This document shows, in pieces, positions 62,289-64,000 of a stretch of 64,000 bases of DNA. Source of the stretch: Bradyrhizobium sp. CSA207 (lineage in GTDB: Bacteria; Pseudomonadota; Alphaproteobacteria; Rhizobiales; Xanthobacteraceae); contig NZ_JAACFT010000007.1 of the NCBI RefSeq assembly GCF_029051685.1, positions 124,001 to 188,000 on the forward strand, in the 5' to 3' direction. The position numbers and the translations under genes are program-made. Positions within the stretch are counted from its first letter, which is position 1. Each line of letters begins with the position of its first letter. The notes under the pieces are model-generated. The model was given only the letters and a program-made list of their open reading frames with translations. It searched no databases and had not been told where the DNA came from.

Positions 62289-63248
62289 ATGACGGCAGCA
62301 TTCACGTTTCCGGGGCAGGGTTCCCAGGCCATTGGCATGGGCAAGGCTCTGGCAGATGCCTTCCCAATGGCGCGCGCCGTGTTCGACGAGGTCGATTCGG
62401 CGCTGGGGGAGAGGCTGACGTCGACCATCTGGGATGGTCCGGCCGAAGCCCTCCAGCTCACCGAAAACGCCCAGCCGGCGCTGATGGCGGTGTCCATGGC
62501 GACCCTGCGCGTGCTGGAGGCGGAAGCCGGTTTTTCCGTGGGACGGGACGCAGCCTTCGTCGCAGGCCACTCGCTCGGTGAATATTCGGCGTTGGCTGCG
62601 GCTGGCAGCCTGACCATTTCCGACACCGCGCGCCTCCTTCGCACCCGCGGTCTCACAATGCAGAAGGCCGTGCCCGTCGGTATTGGCGCGATGGCCGCGC
62701 TGCTCGGCCTCGACTACGAAGCGGCCGTGGAGGTCGCCAACGAGGCGGCACAGGGCCAGGTCTGCCAGGCCGCCAACGACAATGGCGGCGGGCAGGTGGT
62801 GGTCTCTGGCGACAAGGTGGCGGTCGATCGCGCCGTCGACATCGCCAAGGCCAAGGGCGCCAAGCGGGCGATGTTGCTGCCGGTGTCCGCGCCGTTCCAT
62901 TGCAAACTGATGCAGCCCGCGGCGGACGCCATGGCGGAGGCGCTGTCCAAGGTCACCATCAAGGCGCCGGCGGCGCCGCTGGTATCAAACGTATTGGCGA
63001 GCGCCATTACCGATCCCGACGAGATCCGCCGCCGCCTGGTGGAGCAGGTCACCGGAACGGTGCGCTGGCGCGAATCGGTTGCCTATATGGCAGGGCAGGG
63101 CGTCACCCGTTTCTTCGAGATCGGCGCGGGCAAGGTGCTGACCGGTCTGGTCAAGCGCATCGCGGACGGTGCCGTCGGTGTCGCCGTCGGCGGGCCGAAC
63201 GACATCGCCGCCGCCAAGGATGCATTGGCCGCTGCGAAGCAGGCCTAA
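62289..63248 (+). CDS. fabD: Malonyl-CoA:ACP transacylase
   Basis: A 319-residue enzyme that transfers malonyl groups to acyl carrier protein for fatty acid synthesis. It has TFPGQGSQAIGMG at the start, the nucleophile Ser in GHSLGEYSALAAAG and the catalytic His in SAPFHCKLM. ATG 62289 follows GGGAG. It is the first gene of the fabD-fabG(-acpP-fabF) cluster; a palindromic repeat separates it from fabG. Confidence 0.95.
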   Translation: MTAAFTFPGQGSQAIGMGKALADAFPMARAVFDEVDSALGERLTSTIWDGPAEALQLTENAQPALMAVSMATLRVLEAEAGFSVGRDAAFVAGHSLGEYSALAAAGSLTISDTARLLRTRGLTMQKAVPVGIGAMAALLGLDYEAAVEVANEAAQGQVCQAANDNGGGQVVVSGDKVAVDRAVDIAKAKGAKRAMLLPVSAPFHCKLMQPAADAMAEALSKVTIKAPAAPLVSNVLASAITDPDEIRRRLVEQVTGTVRWRESVAYMAGQGVTRFFEIGAGKVLTGLVKRIADGAVGVAVGGPNDIAAAKDALAAAKQA

Positions 63249-63256
63249 AAGTTTGT

Positions 63257-63301
63257 GCACGATCTTTCCGGAAATCCGCTGCACACTTTTCCGGATCGTG
63301 C
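63257..63301. repeat. Palindromic repeat between fabD and fabG
   Basis: Arms GCACGATC (63257-63264) and GATCGTGC (63294-63301) flank CTTTCCGGAAA and CACTTTTCCGG. The sequence is an inverted, shorter member of the GAGCATGATCCGGAAAAGTG family. It lies in the 69-base gap between the two genes. Confidence 0.75.
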
Positions 63302-63317
63302 TTTGAAGGAGTTATCG

Positions 63318-64000
63318 ATGTTCGATCTGACTGGCAGGAAGGCGCTCGTCACCGGAGCGACCGGCGGCATCGGCGGCGCGATTGCGCAGGCGCTGCACGC
63401 GCAGGGCGCCACAATTGCCATTTCGGGGACGCGGAAAGAAGTGCTGGATGAGCTTGCAGGCAAGCTCGGCGAGCGCACCCACGTTTTGCCTTGCAATCTC
63501 TCCAAGGCCGACGAGGTCGAGGCGTTGGTGCCCGCCGCGGAAGCGGCGATGGGGCAGGTCGACATCCTCGTCGCCAATGCCGGCATCACGCGCGATAATC
63601 TGTTCGTCCAGCTCCGCGACGAGGATTGGGAAGAGGTCATCAATGTCAACCTGACCTCGACCTTCCGCCTGGCACGCGCTGCCACGAAATTGATGATGCG
63701 CAAGCGCTTCGGCCGCATCATCGCAATTACCTCGGTCGTCGGCGTCACCGGCAATCCGGGGCAGGGCAACTACACTGCGTCAAAGGCGGGCCTGATCGGC
63801 ATGATCAAGACGCTCGGCGCCGAATACGCCAAGCGCGGCGTCACCGCGAACTGCATCGCGCCCGGCTTCATCAAGACGCCGATGACGGATGCGCTCAACG
63901 ACAAGCAGCGCGAAACGATTCTGACCAAGGTTCCGGCTGCCCGACTCGGCACTCCCGAGGATATCGCGGCGGCTGCCGTTTACCTGAGTTCGAACGAAGC
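63318..64000 (+). CDS. fabG: 3-oxoacyl-ACP reductase (partial)
   Basis: The first 227 residues of an SDR-fold reductase; the gene runs off the window. It has TGATGGIGGAI (cofactor loop), NAGITRDNLF, the catalytic Ser in AITSVVGVTG, and the YTASKAGLIG motif with Tyr and Lys. NAGITRDNL and the position after fabD identify FabG. It reduces 3-oxoacyl-ACP in each elongation cycle. Confidence 0.95.
   Translation, partial: MFDLTGRKALVTGATGGIGGAIAQALHAQGATIAISGTRKEVLDELAGKLGERTHVLPCNLSKADEVEALVPAAEAAMGQVDILVANAGITRDNLFVQLRDEDWEEVINVNLTSTFRLARAATKLMMRKRFGRIIAITSVVGVTGNPGQGNYTASKAGLIGMIKTLGAEYAKRGVTANCIAPGFIKTPMTDALNDKQRETILTKVPAARLGTPEDIAAAAVYLSSNE

Noticed and set aside
1..64000. tRNA genes, CRISPR arrays, prophage and insertion sequences
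   Set aside because: I looked for T-loop motifs, regularly spaced direct repeats, integrases and transposase frames and found none that hold up by eye; a dedicated search could still find a diverged one.

Overview
The window reads as chromosomal sequence of a GC-rich alphaproteobacterium, most likely Bradyrhizobium. The evidence is protein-level resemblance, many GTG and TTG starts, a cell-envelope protein of the EipB family, multiple Liv-type ABC receptors, and several families of long imperfect palindromes between genes that are typical of this group. No rRNA, tRNA, CRISPR array, prophage or insertion sequence was recognised.

Region 1 (1-22 kb) is a mosaic of metabolic and small hypothetical genes. 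It opens with a divergent AraC-type regulator (cut by the window edge), a nitrilase and an aldoxime dehydratase, which together suggest an aldoxime -> nitrile -> acid route. Then come small proteins, an orphan TRAP receptor, a lytic transglycosylase, TrmO, a HIT protein, a FemAB-like transferase, a GDPD/RidA pair, EipB, an acetolactate-synthase-like enzyme, a beta-lactamase-fold hydrolase, an overlapping DUF2892 / ECF sigma / AhpD-like operon, a GST, and a TetR-TauE operon with two matching operators.

Region 2 (22-42 kb) holds a five-gene Liv-type ABC transporter operon, a DUF47-Pit phosphate operon with a PHO-box-like site at its promoter, and an SMR (SugE/Gdx-like) exporter behind a guanidine-II-like riboswitch. 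It continues with prfC, NnrU, an acyl-CoA synthetase, a YfgM-like / lipoprotein / der / MFS cluster, and a second, orphan Liv-type receptor closely related to the first.

Region 3 (42-64 kb) carries a housekeeping backbone on the minus strand: rpsF-rpsR-DUF2232-rplI ... dnaB-alr ... radA-cvpA-purF-SDR, with fabD-fabG divergent at the right end. Accessory genes interrupt this backbone at three places: between alr and radA (Cys-rich protein, ExoIII, GFA, TauE, SIR2), between rplI and dnaB (cyclopropane synthase, a cytochrome with a long disordered tail, TetR, thioesterase), and between rpsF and fabD (TetR plus fatty acid desaturase with a strong operator palindrome).

The most notable observations are: the guanidine-II-like leader, whose second aptamer hairpin can pair perfectly with the ribosome-binding region of an SMR gene that itself appears to have lost the essential Glu13 and two neighbouring residues; the PHO-box-like element at DUF47-pit; the stand-alone SIR2 gene in the backbone gap; and three TetR loci with clear palindromic operators.
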